Below, one piece after another: positions 48,101-64,000 of a stretch of 64,000 nt of DNA. This DNA comes from Ascidia mentula (Eukaryota > Chordata > Ascidiacea > Phlebobranchia > Ascidiidae). The position numbers and the translations under genes were made by a program. Numbering within the stretch: position 1 is the first letter of the stretch; each line of letters opens with the position of its first letter. Under the pieces are notes generated by a model. It saw only the letters and a program-made list of their open reading frames with translations. It did no database searches and was not told the origin of the DNA. The stretch lies in NCBI GenBank assembly GCA_947561715.1, contig OX387197.1:9173001-9237000 (forward strand), written 5' to 3'.

Positions 48101-51100
48101 ATGACATTGAAAAGCTTGCAACAAGTTTTCTGGTTGCCCACGAAAGTAAGACCGTGACCGGCCAAGCCACCCAACACTTCAGCGAAAGCTTTCCTACAGT
48201 AACAAGTTATTCCATGCAAGTTATAGACAACGGCGTGGACATGAGAATGGAAGTTGATGGAAGAACCGCAACACTGCAAGCTACCAAGCCAGGCGAAAGC
48301 TCATTATTGCTCACGTGGGACCAGAACATCTCATTCCTTACAGTTATGGAAGTCCCCACTTCGATTGAATCTACCGTGGGTTGGGGCGAGGAACCTAGAA
48401 GCAGATCAACTGGTGCTTGGCTGACAGCTACTGTAAACCAAATGCAGTTTGTTAAAGTGAACGCACTTTACAGTTCCGAGAACCAACGTGTCACCTTTTC
48501 CGTTAGGCACGACGTTCCCGTGCTATATAGGTTTGTGCCACAGATTCAAGCCACCGCCAGCCAGCAGATCGCAGCAGAAACCGGATTCATTACCGGCAGC
48601 ATTCGTGTCAACTCGACTGAAATCCTAATGAAAGAACTTAACTGGTCCCCAACCCAAATCCAATTGCGCGCTCACCACGCCTTGCCAATGTTGAGTGCCT
48701 ATAGCATTCCAGGGTTAATGGAAGTGCTTGTGGCCAAATCTGGAAGCATGGAAGACGGCTCCGCTAGAATTGTGACTGACGTTGATCAAGTCCACTCCGA
48801 GCTCGAACTTACGTCAAACCAAACTGTGGCCATGATCAGTTACAACTCAAATTGCCCAGTGATAGGCGGCGAAGCAGAACTTGCTATTCAGAAGCAAACC
48901 ACCGACGGCAGCTTCACCATCAGTTACACCAGGAATGGCGTAGAGAAGACCGCCACCGTTCATGCGGACTTCGACGAGTCTCACAACCAAGTGAGTGTCA
49001 ACTGGGACCAGAACATCTACTTGAATGAAAACTACCCGCATATTCCGCAACGCGGGTCGTTATCCTTTACATACGGCTTGAGCGATGATACATTCGTGGT
49101 AGAAACTACGGGAACTTACAATGACTATAGGACGCATTTTCGTTTCGACCTTTCTTATCCCATCAACAAAAAGAAGGCCGTGATCGCGATTGAAAGTGAA
49201 GTCGCGCAGAACATTTTTCCTCTGTTTGCCGACTTTAACACAATCATAGTTGCAAAGACCGATTACACAACCAATGCTTTCGGCAGCGTTAAGTACACGA
49301 TTAACGAGGAACCCGAACGAGTGGTCAAACTACAACTTGACATGAACGACGTCGTCGACAATGGCAACGACATTAAGGTTTTCGCAGCTCGTTTCACCCA
49401 CAACCAACCAACGAAGATCGTGCCCCGGAAACTCATCACAGAGATTACAATTACGCCACAAGGATCCAGTTATGAAGTTGCAGTGAGCGTCACCACCAAC
49501 AACCATGTGAATCGAGTTACCTTGATTGGTGGGTTTAACCCTGAGAACAACACTGTTACCGTCGGATACACGCAGGACATTCCACAACTTCACAAATGGG
49601 GAGTTTACCGAAACGTAACATTTACAGCCAACGGCAACTTGTACCAAACTGATGCTGGGCATTCGATTACCGGAGAAGCCAGTGTGCAAATAAATAATGA
49701 CGTTTACAGTTTGGGCGGAACGGGAGGTTACGAGTCAGAAGACGATGTCATAACGGTAACAACTGATGTGCATCACCACATTGAGCCACTTTTAAAATTT
49801 AAAGTTCCTAAACGCGTACGCAAAGTTTCCACCATTAACTACGGCATGTTGGACAAACAGACCGTCGCTTTTCAACTTAGAAGCAAAGTCAACAGTACAT
49901 TCCATGATATTGAAACAGGTACGGACATACAGCTTCAAAACGAAGTCAGCGCCGGGGTGAATGTTAAGATTTTAAACTATCAAGTGAGCTTCTCAGGCAG
50001 TCACGACTTCGATCTTTCCGGCCTTCCACACAATATTCAGTACGATATCTCGGCTTCCTGGTCTACCGATGACGTTGTTCTCCACAAGTCACTAAAAACG
50101 TCTCTTACCCTTGACGGCGTGAAACAGACCGCCTCGGTGACATTGAACCAAAACCTTGTTCTCGAGAGATTTTTCTTTGCAACCAAACACAACGTTACAG
50201 CAATTTTAGCTTACGGAGTTCCTGGCAACATGTCCATTAACTTCGAACGTCACGGCAACTACGATGCCGATCTCAAGGTAGTGTATGACACCGCAAAGAA
50301 AAGTGTTGGCTTCAAGCTTGATTACGACAGAACCCTAAAAAAACTCATTTTCTACTTCCATCATAACTTCGATGTCTTGAAGCAGCAGCTCAAGATCCCA
50401 AAAACCATTGGATTCGAGTCACAGTGCTTGATTAAAGCTAAAAACATGCAGTCAATGGTTAAGTATGTATGGGCCGACGTTATTGCCCAGGCCGATTTGA
50501 ATTCCCAGTGGCACGCTTCGTGGGACTCGCCTAGAGTTACCATCAGCATGACACAGAACATAACCAGAGACGAAGTCTTCCCCATCAGCATATCTCTTGT
50601 CGGCTCTACTCAGTTCAACAATCGGGGATTCACTGCCAATCTGGACTCAAGCCGTGGATACTCGATGCTGACGTGCAATAAGCACCAGATGGGGGCAACT
50701 TCCACCGACGTCACTTGCTCATTGCGTCAGAACTTTGATAGGGAAATCGTACCCGCTTTGTCGGAGTTTCAAGTGCGTTATGCCACCGAAGAAGACATGG
50801 CCAACATTGAACTCACTCTTTCCTGTGACCACGATCGGAAAATTCATACTGTAACCACAGCACATTGGAATTTGGAAGAATGGACAGCATCTGTCACCAT
50901 GTCCAACGAACAAGCACTCGTCGAAAACGCCGTGTTTCCCACAACGTATAACTTCTACACGAACGGAAGCGTTAGCATTCCCCGCGTGACAACCTTCACA
51001 TCACTTTCTCGCAGCAACGGGTCTCCGCTCCAACTTGCGGTGGACGCTGGTATGGACATTGAAGGAAACTCGGCTCACCTACAGATCAAACACAATCAGA

Positions 51101-54100
51101 ATCCGTGGGAGGCTTACATTCCCAAGAACTTCCGCGTTGATGGAAGTTACTCGGGCAACAGCGAAGGCCTCTTCGTGGAAGTCGATGTCAAAAGAAACAG
51201 GGTGTTGAACAGAATAACTGGCGGTTACGCATACTCATTAACTGACACGGTTTACGGCAGAGTTAGTTACAGCCACAACTTCGACGAATACCAAGCATTA
51301 ATCCCAATGCACGGAATGGTTAAAACTTTGCTTGGAAAGACACCCACCTCAGTGTTTGGTCAATTTAACGTGACTGTTGATGACCTTACTATGACCCACG
51401 CGGCGCAAGCGTCCTACTCCAATACTACAAATGAGATGACTGGCATGTTCGAGGTCCTCATCAACAATCCCTATCTCCAGAATATGGACGTCCCAGACAC
51501 ATTATCAGCAGCGATTGCCGCAAACTGGGCCGACGGCATCAGCACATCCGCATCCGTGCAGTATGGAGACCAGACCTTCAGAATGATGCTGGAAAGCGAC
51601 GAGGAAACTTCGGCCGTTCTTCATTTGCGCCAAACTTTTGATTTCGAGCCCAATGACTTGCGCGTTTCGGTAACCGGATCAAAGACCAACGGACAAGCCA
51701 CAATGGAAGTAAGCATCGACGGGGTCACGCAAGATATTGTCCTTTCCGGTGAGATGCAAACAGGGCGGGGACTGGTACATCTTGTTCACGGATTCAAAAA
51801 CATTCCGATTCCCCGGGATATTTCCCTCAGCGGAAGTTACAGGTTTACCCCCGACATTCACGTAGCTGCAGGCGCGATGGTGGATGGTACGCAGTACAGT
51901 GTTTCCGGTGGATTCGAAAAGCTCCCCAACGGCTTCCGCGTGACGTCTTCCCTGCTGGACGGTGTTATCAGGTCCGCAACTTTTGTGCAGGACATTACAC
52001 CTGGCAGCATCTCGTTTCAGCTTGATCACAACATCCCCGAGTTGTCCTTTGTGCCACAGTCCCTTGGCGTTTCCGCAAGTGCCCGTCTGGAGCCAAGGCC
52101 AAATGTCACCGCATCGATCCGCCACGAAGACGTCACACAGAGATTTACAACCGAGGCAGACATGAGAGCTTTGGAATTTGCTTTGAGTCACGACTTTGGA
52201 TTTTTGCCTCTTCCTACATCCCTGGCTGTAAAACTTTCTGGCTCCATGAATCCACCCCAAGGATCGATCAAGATTGACATGAACGGACGGAGCCGCACTG
52301 CTACAGCAACAATAGATCCAGAAAGCATGCTTGGCAGTTTGGTCCACAATTTTCCTGAAATTCCTTTGCCCGAATCCCTGAGTGTAAACATTGGTGGATC
52401 CATGAGTCCACTTAGTGGCAGAGTGAGTGTTGCAATCAACGGTGTAAACCAGGAACTCTCTGCTACTGTAGACACATCGCAAATGCGTGCCATAACTCGT
52501 CACAATTCCCAAATACTCGATGGTTTCCTTGTTCCACGGGACATAGCATTTGGTTTTAACGGAGATGCAGAATCAATGAGCGGAGAACTTTATCTTTCAA
52601 TTGACGGCAATTTCAGAAACATCGGTGGATCAATAAACAGACCGCAGGGAATATTGACATGGTTCCACAATACACCTGAATTGTACCTCCCCAGGAATGT
52701 CACTTTAAGAGTTATCGGAGGAATGGAACCTATCCAAGGATCAATCACTCTCACCATAGACAACGTGGAAAGACAAGTGGCTGGGGATATCGATGTAAGA
52801 AGCCTCGCAATGCTTTTATCTCACTCCGTCCCTGAGGTTGAAGCATATCTCCCAACCAACATGCGCGCTTCCCTTGATTTCACTGCCAGTTCCGCCCAGG
52901 TATTGTTAAGTTACACCAAGTCGGGAACCGAAAAATCTGCGTCAGGTGCTGTGAATTTCTCACCGAATCATATCACAATTCAAGCAGCGCAAACCATCTT
53001 CGAGGGCAAATACACTCCAGCCCGGGTCACTCTGGACGTTGCAGGCAGCCTCGAGTACAAGAACTTCACTGTGATGACCGAGTTTGATGATACCTATTTT
53101 AACATGAATGGAAACTTCTTCGATGGAACTTCCAGTGACGGGTGGTATGGAATCACTACAAGCGCACAACACAACGTGCGCATGTTGCGCAAGAAACTGA
53201 TGTTCCCAAGGAACATGCAAGTCGAGTTTAAGGGACGCAAGAGTGACGAAACCTATGAGGGTTCCATTATTTTAGACATAATAAAGGCGCACGACTACCG
53301 AGGCTACGCTTCCATTACTCCAAGACTTACTGAAAATACTTTCACCTTGAATACCGAATATAATCACCAATACGTCGACATCCGAAGATCAGTTTCCGGA
53401 TCACTAACTGCATCTAACGCCAACGGTTATACCCTGTCACTTGTGGGATCACAAACCATTCCTGAAACAGTCAACCTTCGACTTGATCTCTCCGCTGATG
53501 TCACTGTGGCCGAGAGTGTCCGCGGTTATTTCCACTTCTCCGGGCGACAAAACATCCCAGAGCTGTCTGGAACTGCACTTCCTAACTCGATCCAAGACGG
53601 ATCCGTGACGTTTGACCTGGGAACTCTAATGGGTAACATGGCGTTCGTAATGAACATGGACGGATCAATGTACGACATTAGAACTGAATACAACCAAGAA
53701 ATGCTCGAAGATTCTATCACGCAGCGCCTGCACACGGCCGTTGTCATCCCAGGCTACAACTCGGACCAAACGCAAATCTTCACAATGGGCAAGGCCGCAG
53801 ACATGTCGTCGATCAATGTCAGGTTTGAGGACACGAGGGGAGACAGAGCCGACGATATTTCCCTTACTCTAAACATTAATAAGCTTAACCCGAGCATCAT
53901 TTTGAAGCTGAAGCAGAGGGAACTTAATACAATGAATGTGCCTGTCATGAACGAACTATCCTACCTGATAAGGGAAGTTGGCAGAGATCAAATCGACTGG
54001 TCTCTCAAATTCACCAGCGACGGTTCGTGGGCTATGGTCGGTCTGAAGGCCGCGAAGAGACAAGGACATCTGAAATGGAACTTCTACTTTGACAACAACA

Positions 54101-57100
54101 TTCCTATGCTGGTATACGTTGACGTACCCACACACATGGCAAACAAGCTTGAAACAAATTATAGTAGGAGTGAAACACTTTCTACACTTAATCTAAACTT
54201 CGGAACCGAGTACAATTCCTATGCTGTCTGGTACAACATAACCGAAGAGTTTGGCGAAGCGCGTGGCTCCGTAACACATGGTTATTCACACAACATTCCG
54301 TCGATTGAAAAATACTTGAAGTACAGAAAATATCAGGAGACGTACCGGTATGCCGTTGCTAGCAACGTGCTTACAGGAAATGGGCTCATAATGCAAGACG
54401 GCAATCAAGTCTCTGACTACACTTTAACTTACGACTACCACACAGGAGATATTCAATACAGCCAAATCTACGACAATGGTAAGGACGACGCTGTTTACCG
54501 CCTCATTTCCAACGAGGACCAGGTTGAGTTGTTGGTAAGCTTCAACAGAACTGGACAGAACATATTCAAGATCTTCTACTCAAACCAAGAGTCAGTGATC
54601 CAGGGCGAATATCATAACATCATCGTCGGTCCTGAAATGAACAGCAATTTCATAGTTCACAAACAGGAAGGCATGCCATCGCTTAACGCTACGACATCCA
54701 TTACAATCGGTGATCTAGCCTATTCCGTGGAATTCGGCTGTGTTCCAGTTGCTTCGGAAGGAATGAGGGGCCTTTACATGTCAACCGTGTACAGCGTGAG
54801 CGACGGTTCCAGCTTGAGCATCAATCTTATGGATAAGTACGGCGACCAATTAAATGGAAACATGACTTTTAACATGGTAAACAACAATGTGGTTGAAGGA
54901 TTGGCCAGCCGAACTAAAGTCGTAGGTTCATACGCTATAACTGGATACAATTTGGCTTTTAAAAGCGGCCGAATGAGAATCGAAAGCGACCTAGGATACA
55001 CCATACCAGAAGGCGCTTTTAACTTGGAATGGAACTTCTTTCAGAACGTCAAGCGCACTTACCCGCGTGACTTCACAGCCACCATTGACATTACCAATGA
55101 TCACTGGAGGGCGAACGTGAACGTGGATCAAATTGATTTGTTCTCCGCTCAAATGCTGAACCAGGAAATTAACACCGAGATTAGAACGCTTGCAGGCGAA
55201 AGTGTGTTCTCATTGACAGGAAACTACAGTCATTCAGAAAACACTTACCACCACGACCTTCAGGTGCAATGGAACGAAAATCAAATTGCTGCGGTTGGAA
55301 GATACTCTCCAGAAACCTTTAATTTGCGCGTCAGTCAACCTTGGACCGAAACCGCCAGCACGGTTATCTTGTCTGGATCCAACCGCATCGTTGCCTCTGG
55401 CGAAGCGTCCAAGTCAATGAAGGTGCAATGGGGAGGCGAGGATGACTCGTTCGGCGTGACGGTGAGCAGAAGAAGGCAACGGTTGCAAGATTCCGTGTCG
55501 GTAACTCTTGACCAGCCATCTGACTGCCTTGGATTTCACAACTGGGAAGGCACATGGAGCGTCGACCAATCGAAACAAAATATATTCAACATGGACTTCA
55601 AATCGGAATTAGACGGGACACCAACTGCCTTTGCAATCCACTACCAAGGTGATCTGCCACAGCCTCTTGGCCACCATGAGCTTACCGTAAATGTTACACA
55701 ACCTTTCTTTGAGAGCATTCCCAACACGTTCGTCACCACTGGTAACATGACCATATCTGCAACTGGCTTGTACGAGAGCAGCTGGCACATTACATCTAAG
55801 GGTGAGCAACTGGTGACATTGGTGAAAAACTACCGACCAAACGCGAATGGGTACAGCTTTGATTTCTTGTGGAGACAGTCGTGCGTTACCATGCCTGCGA
55901 GATACATATTCTTTAAAAGCTCAAATGTCACGTCAGGAAACAGCATCACCACCTCGGCCAGTTTGCAAGTGGACGACATGCCAATCATGTCCGGTAAACT
56001 GACGCACGGATCTGTCCAGGAAGAAAACGGGCAAAACTCCACGATGAGACTATCTATGGAAACAGGTCCTTTGGCCGAGTATCTTGGCATTCGTGATCTT
56101 GACGTAACAACCTGGTACAAATACGAACAGCAAAGGAGCCGAGAGATGCCTGCCTTTAGCATAACTGTGGGCGTTGATGGCCTCGAGTACCATTTCGACG
56201 GAAGCTACAACTGCAAGAGCAATAAGGGCAGCGTTGTGCAATTCTTAGGTGATCTAACCATCCAGCATCCACATGATGTCCAATTGTTAGGACTAACGTT
56301 GCCTAAATCCAACACCGGTAACTTCAAGCTCGACGTGAAACCAAAGGGCATTCGTGTCATGTTTAACTACGATAACGAACTCATGGACAACGAGTTCCAG
56401 GTGGTTAAAAAGTTCCGCATGAAAAACGGTGACCGCATCTTGGACTACTCAGCAACGATTAAATACAGTGGGGAAGGTGAACCCAATGACATCGAATACG
56501 GTATCCAAGTTGTCAGCAACGAAAATAACTTCGACCGCTCCGCGACCATTAGCCTCGCCTATCCTGCGGGGAATATTGACAGTGAACTTATCTTAAGCGG
56601 TTTGAATTCGGACAGTAACTTTAAAACAGAAATGGTGTTTAAGAACTACGATAATACGGAACTCAAGCTTTGGAAGTGTGCTTTGTCGTATGGAAAGACC
56701 AGCAACATCATTCAATTGACAATTAAATCACCAGACATTGACGAGGCTACCCTTCGTGGAGACCTCAGTCAAGTTATCCGACAGGCAGGTCATCTGATTC
56801 AGACCTTGGCATCCGAGTCAACCAGCACCGGTTTGCAGTTTTTGAAAGGCATGAAACAAACCGACGACGGCTATAATATGTACATCGGCTTCGAGTACAA
56901 CGACGAACCGACCCACACCATGCACCTCATTGTCGGCCTCAACTCCGAAAGTGCCTACGCCTTGCTTGAAGCCAAACGCGACTTTGAGTCTGTAGCAAAA
57001 CTCGGAAAGGTTTCAGTCAACCTCGTCGACGGAAGACTGGTTCAAGTGGAAACAAAAACCTTCCCAGTGGTGACCGACTTCCTGCACCAACTCTTCTCCA

Positions 57101-60100
57101 CATGCGACAACGAGGTTGCTCGCAAGATCAATTGGTTCGCCGATCAGTTGGAAGACTTCCTCTTGTCCTGTAAGACGGCTGTCGGAGGCAGTGAGGCTGT
57201 TCAGAGAAAGAGCAACCACTACATTGATATGGCTATCTCGAAAATCAATGAAATCCGCAGCATCATGATAGACCGAATGACCTCCGCATTTAATGGAGCG
57301 TCAGGAGGCTTCGATTCACAGTACACAGTGATCCAGGAACTTCTGCGACAAGCCATTCTTACCACCGAAAAGGCAATCACCGACCTTCGTAATATTGTTG
57401 CCGGTCCGTTTGCCGACCTTGTCGACCAGCACTACGGCACATTCCTCCGTCGCATTGGAACAGCACTCAAGTTGAAATTGAGAATCGTCGAGGAACTGCT
57501 GGCCAAGGTCAACGCAGACCAAGTCTTCAAGGAACTGATCGACGAGGCCATTCAGAAGATTTCATCATTTGTGCTCACTAACGGCGAGGTTCTCTTTGGG
57601 GCATCAAGGCGGCCACTTTCAGAACTTATTGCCGTCACTGATTCTGAAGTGATTATCAACATACCTCTCGAATTCGAAGTAAGTTTACCAATTAGCTTAA
57701 TTGTTTAAGTTATCTCTCATCACTCTTTTATATCTTCTCAATTGATTGTTATTTCTAAAACAATTAGTTTAACATTTGCTTTTCACAGCTTGAACACTTT
57801 GTGCCACTTCCCACCCTTGACGAAATCAAGACCTGGGCTGCGCAAACCGCTCTTGCTCTGAAGGTCGACGAGTGCGTCAAACAGCTCTACTCGTACGTCG
57901 ACAAATACTACCAAGTGCGCGCTGTTATCTACATGCCACATGATGAGCGACTTCCACCATTCAAGGTAAAAACCATGTTAATTGCAACTGTTTTATTACG
58001 TGTTCAAATGGATATGAGTTACGAGAACGTCGTTTTTTTTCGATGTAGGGGCACGCATTCGTGTCCGGCTTCCGTCACTTCAGCACTTTCGACAAACGTC
58101 ACATCGACTTTACAAGCATGTGCCCAACCACCCACGTCCTGGCTACCGACATGCGAAACGACAACTTCACCATTACTCTGTCTTACGGCGACTCTTCGTC
58201 TGACATCAACCCGTCTATCGAGATGATCGTTGAAAATCGCCGTGTCATCTTGAGCGACAAAAGTGTCCAGATCAACGGGCGCGTTAAGGACCTGCCACTT
58301 GTCCATGGAAAGGTGAGGCCCTCATAAACAGAATATCACACCTGTAGTTTAGGACCAAAAAGCTCATGGTCAATTATTTTACTTGCAGATTGCAGCTACC
58401 CTTGAAGGAAAGGTTTTCCACTTACGTCACATTAATGGAGATGTTGATGTTGGCTGCGATTTCAACACCAACCTTTGTACGGTCGATGTCTCGCCCTACT
58501 ACTTCGGTGCGACTGGCGGCATGGCAGGAATATACAACAATGAACCTTCTGATGATATGACGAGCCCAGTCCTCACACAGTCCCCAGACGTCGCCACTTT
58601 GGCCTCTGAATGGGAGGTGGGTATTAGCAAAAGAAGTCGTTTGCTTTATTTTGGGTATTTAATACTTGGGTCTTTGTAGGCTTCCGACACCAACTGTGCA
58701 AACGGCAACGCTTACAGGTCGTGCGCGAGCAATTCGATTCCGACCAAATGCCGAGAACTCTTCGAAAGCACCAACTCTCCGTTCCGTTCATGCTTCCCAT
58801 TGGTCGACCCCAAATCATTCATGCAGATGTGTGTTGACGATCTGTGCGAGAACAACGACGTAGTAAGCACACACAAAACCCTGATTCAATGAAAATGCCA
58901 CAAAAAAACTTGATTCGTAACTCATAAACCTCATCTTTTAATAGGCAAAATCTTGCTCTGCCTCTGCCGCGTATGCGTACAGATGTAAACTCGCCGGAGC
59001 TCCGCTCATTATACCTGATGATGCCAACTGTGCCTGGTGCCAAGATGTCCACGGGCACAACTTCAGCGTCTCCAGCTCCAGGAGCACCGAAATTTCTGGT
59101 GTTCATCTCATTTTTGTCGTACAGGAAAGCGCCTGCATGAAGTAAGTACAAGAAAATTTGGTCGAAAAAGCAATGCGATATTACCAGTTACATTACCAAT
59201 GGAAACATTTATTTCTCCCTCATTCAGGCGTTCCTCCAGGAAAATGCGAAAATTCATCAAGGGCCTGTATTCACACCTCAACAACGAAGGTATCAGCCAC
59301 TCTTTCTCCTCCGTTGTCGGGTATGGTGGAATCGACGGCAGCGTTGCCCCACACACGTACACCTTCGATACCAATACTGTCACCAGTAGATGGGTACTGT
59401 TTTGTATCTCAGTTATCTTTAAAATTCACCACTGTTGTTTGTAATACGTCCCACTTACCCTTGCAGAGATCCCTGCACAGGACTTTAAATCGTATGCAAC
59501 TCTCCGAAGCCGGAACCGGATCCGATGCATTGGAGGCCATTTCATACGCTTCCAAACTTCCATTCATCGCCGGAACCAAACCTATCATTGTGCTCCTCTC
59601 GTGTGACGGCTGCAGCTCCCAAACAGCGGTAAGTCCTCATTCTGTATGTTGAAAACTTTTGGATCGCAGTTTATTTGACAGTTTATTTGTGTAGGTGTCA
59701 TACGGTGATGTCGAGTCGCAGCTGAAAAAACAAAGCATCGGATTCTTGCATCTTTCGCATCAGCCTATCACCACCGGATCAAAATCGGTAAGTAGAAAAA
59801 AGATACGCATTGGTCTTTCTAATCGAATCGAATTCCGATTTAAAATTTGTAAATTTTCGAAATACAGGTGTACGGTTACGACAGCAGGACTGCCTTTGCA
59901 AAACGCAACTTGGACAGCTCGGTTGTGAAGCCCATTAAATCGGACAGCTGCGTGCCTCTCGCCACGGTGTCAGGCGGCTCAGTGTGGGACGCCACACAGA
60001 TGGTAAGTCCTTAGCAGAGTTTTTTTTAACAGAGTTTGTTTATCTAACATGGTTATGAAAACATAATATGAAACATAAATATGAAAACATAACATTATAA

Positions 60101-60342
60101 TTTATAATAGAATGAAAAAAGAAAATTGGTAAACCCGGGATTGAACTTTATGTGTCCACACGTTTCAGGAAAATAGGTTGAACCGGCAAAGACTTGAATA
60201 CTGTTTTTTTTTTCAGAGGGACTCAAAATTCCAGTCGAAACTCATTACTTACCTCACCCAGAGCGCCGGATTCGGATCCACTGTCACATGCACTTGCCAA
60301 ATAAACGAGGCTGGTTTCGGCACATCCGTTTGTGTACCGTAG
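39130..60342 (+). CDS. Large lipid transfer protein (apolipophorin/apoB/vitellogenin-like) with vWFD and vWA-like C-terminus
   Basis: The encoded protein of about 5,376 residues should be secreted and carry lipid in circulating lipoprotein particles. 35 exons join in phase. Exon 1 (39130-39193) gives a signal peptide (MEFQAFILSLLLLTIVSQ). Exons 3-24 (40809-46736) form the vitellogenin N-terminal lipid-binding module: YTYTFQYEANV, VVNLKRAMLSTM, TDVTGECEWEYDV, a helical-repeat region, and IAGLPLTLAFNGTASIDV. Exon 15 has an acidic run (EDEEEDEDEDAEVEEE). Exon 25 (46851-57678) alone is 10.8 kb and encodes residues 1192-4800. That part is beta-rich with repeats of the pattern HN-x-PE...LP-x4-LSGSM, then helical near its end. 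Exons 27-29 (58049-58862) encode a von Willebrand D domain plus Cys-rich part (FDKRHIDFTSMC, HVLATD). Exons 30-35 (58945-60342) look like a degenerate vWA domain (IFVVQESACM, KPIIVLLSCDGC). Intron 14 has a GC donor. Confidence 0.93.
39234..39317 (+). repeat. Two tandem 42-bp units
   Basis: Units 39234-39275 and 39276-39317 each start TGATACATAAG and end CTACGTTTTTGC, with two differences between them. They lie in intron 1 of the lipid transfer gene. Confidence 0.85.
44967..45015 (-). repeat. CTGATGAG...GGTCGAAACAGT repeat in intron 17 of the lipid transfer gene
   Basis: Read on the minus strand, it matches the repeat at 25949-26008 (AGCTGCACTGATGAG, AGGTCGAAACAGT, CCCTGTCTGCAG), which shows a dispersed family. 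No coding capacity. Confidence 0.55.
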
Positions 60343-61401
60343 GCCCAGAGCCTGCTTAACACCATTGACGAGCCCACCTATGTACAGTACAACTACCGGA
60401 TCTGTCCTACTTACTTAGACATACATTTTTAGTTTTAATTTAGGCCTTCTATTCCTCGGTTTCTGTATAATTTAGTGCCTTTCTGTCAAAATACTGTCTC
60501 TCGTTCTTTTGTGTCCTGTATGTTCTGTGCCACGTCCTTGTCCAATTGGTTTTCTACATGTTTGTCCTTGTGCTCTGTCTTCACTGTTTAATTTCTTGCA
60601 ATTTTGTATGTTGCTTACTGCTAGTCAAGGGCAGGGCCCAATTCCCTAATTAATGCAGTTAAACTGTCAATTTTCTGCAGTTCTCACATGAGCCAGTTAC
60701 ACTTGATACCGGATAGATTCGAAATGCAGTAAACGAAAACATGAACCTATTATCTAAACATACAAAGTTACACCTTTTATGCAATTGAAGCAATTGAACA
60801 GTCCTTTACGTCAAAGTCACCGTCACTTTTGTGTCGTTATCTCGTTTCTCTTTCTGTTTTTGCTTGCCTGTGATGTTGAAATAATGATCGAAAACCAATC
60901 AACTCTTGTTCTGTTTAAGATCCAGGTCACAGACTGGAGATAGTTTTCGAAGAGGGGTTTCTTCGGAAGGTAGTTACACAAAATAATCATTTAGACCCAA
61001 TAAAACGAGTTAGATGGAATCGTACAAGAGACTGACAAAATTTACATTAGGTAAAACCGGAATAAATATGTATGTCAGTCCACATCGCAAATAATTTTAA
61101 ATTTCATATTAGATTGAATTTGGAAGTAGTTAAAATTTCGCTACTGGTTTTGCATTCATACCTGATTTTGCTTGTACCGTTGTTTCTGTCGTTTTCTGCA
61201 TCTAATGCTTTGACATGAGCTTTCGTATCAAACTAGTGTTAACTGTTACAATCTATATGGAATTTACGATTCCGTTTCTAAATCTACAAAGATTCTATGT
61301 AACTTGGCGCAATATCACCCACAAAGCGCAAGTTTTCGTATAACCTAAACTCCTAAATCATATCTTGTAATATCACAAATCTCTACATCATCAACAGAAA
61401 T
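60343..61401. other. Convergent 3' region between the lipid transfer and carboxylesterase genes
   Basis: It holds the 3' UTR of the lipid transfer gene. Candidate poly(A) signals on the plus strand are AATAAA at 60999-61004 and 61061-61066. No further gene is seen. Confidence 0.55.
60999..61066 (+). terminator. Lipid transfer gene poly(A) signals
   Basis: Two AATAAA hexamers, at 60999-61004 and 61061-61066, about 660 and 720 nt after the stop codon. Confidence 0.45.

Positions 61402-64000
<2,599 letters not shown>

Noticed and set aside
51679-52512. A 277-codon antisense frame inside the giant exon
   Set aside because: It is opposite a well-supported coding exon; the regular codon pattern of the sense strand creates it.

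Overview
The window looks like nuclear DNA of an invertebrate animal, most likely an invertebrate chordate such as an ascidian tunicate. The reasons are small GT-AG introns (down to 55 bp), vertebrate-style AATAAA signals, compact gene spacing and intron-rich metazoan genes. The species call is an inference. All exon models below were built by hand from splice sites and reading phase; each model closes in frame.

Layout. 1-3397: no gene recognised. 3398-4857 (+): a complete five-exon gene for an unrecognised 293-residue protein with a very basic middle and a hydrophobic C-terminal tail, followed by unresolved coding exons to 5623. 5624-9417: no gene recognised. 9418-28397 (-): the main accessory block, seven complete tandem paralogues (here A to G) of a polytopic membrane protein of about 293-311 residues, plus one truncated remnant between F and G. 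The protein resembles the large bacterial tryptophan-rich sensory (TspO/MBR-like) proteins. All seven share one five-exon plan: exon 3 is always 187 bp and exon 4 always 141 bp. A 413-bp hAT-type MITE with an 8-bp target duplication lies between B and C.

28910-30823 (+): RPF1, a Brix-domain ribosome biogenesis factor, diverging from copy G. 31695-35837 (+): a purple/tartrate-resistant acid phosphatase (ACP5-like) with a membrane anchor and a Gln-rich tail, in which the tyrosine ligand and the GNHD motif are changed. 39130-60342 (+): a 35-exon large lipid transfer protein (apolipophorin/apoB/vitellogenin superfamily) of about 5,376 residues with a 10.8-kb exon, a von Willebrand D domain and a vWA-like tail. 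61402-64000 (-): the 3' part of a type-B carboxylesterase, convergent with the lipid transfer gene and cut by the window edge.

Functionally, the lipid transfer protein and the esterase could both act on lipid, but nothing in the sequence shows that they are co-regulated. The TspO-like array is the most unusual system. Its copies have diverged mostly at silent sites, one pair shows a near-identical last exon suggesting gene conversion, and three copies share an ACGT-plus-TATA promoter layout.
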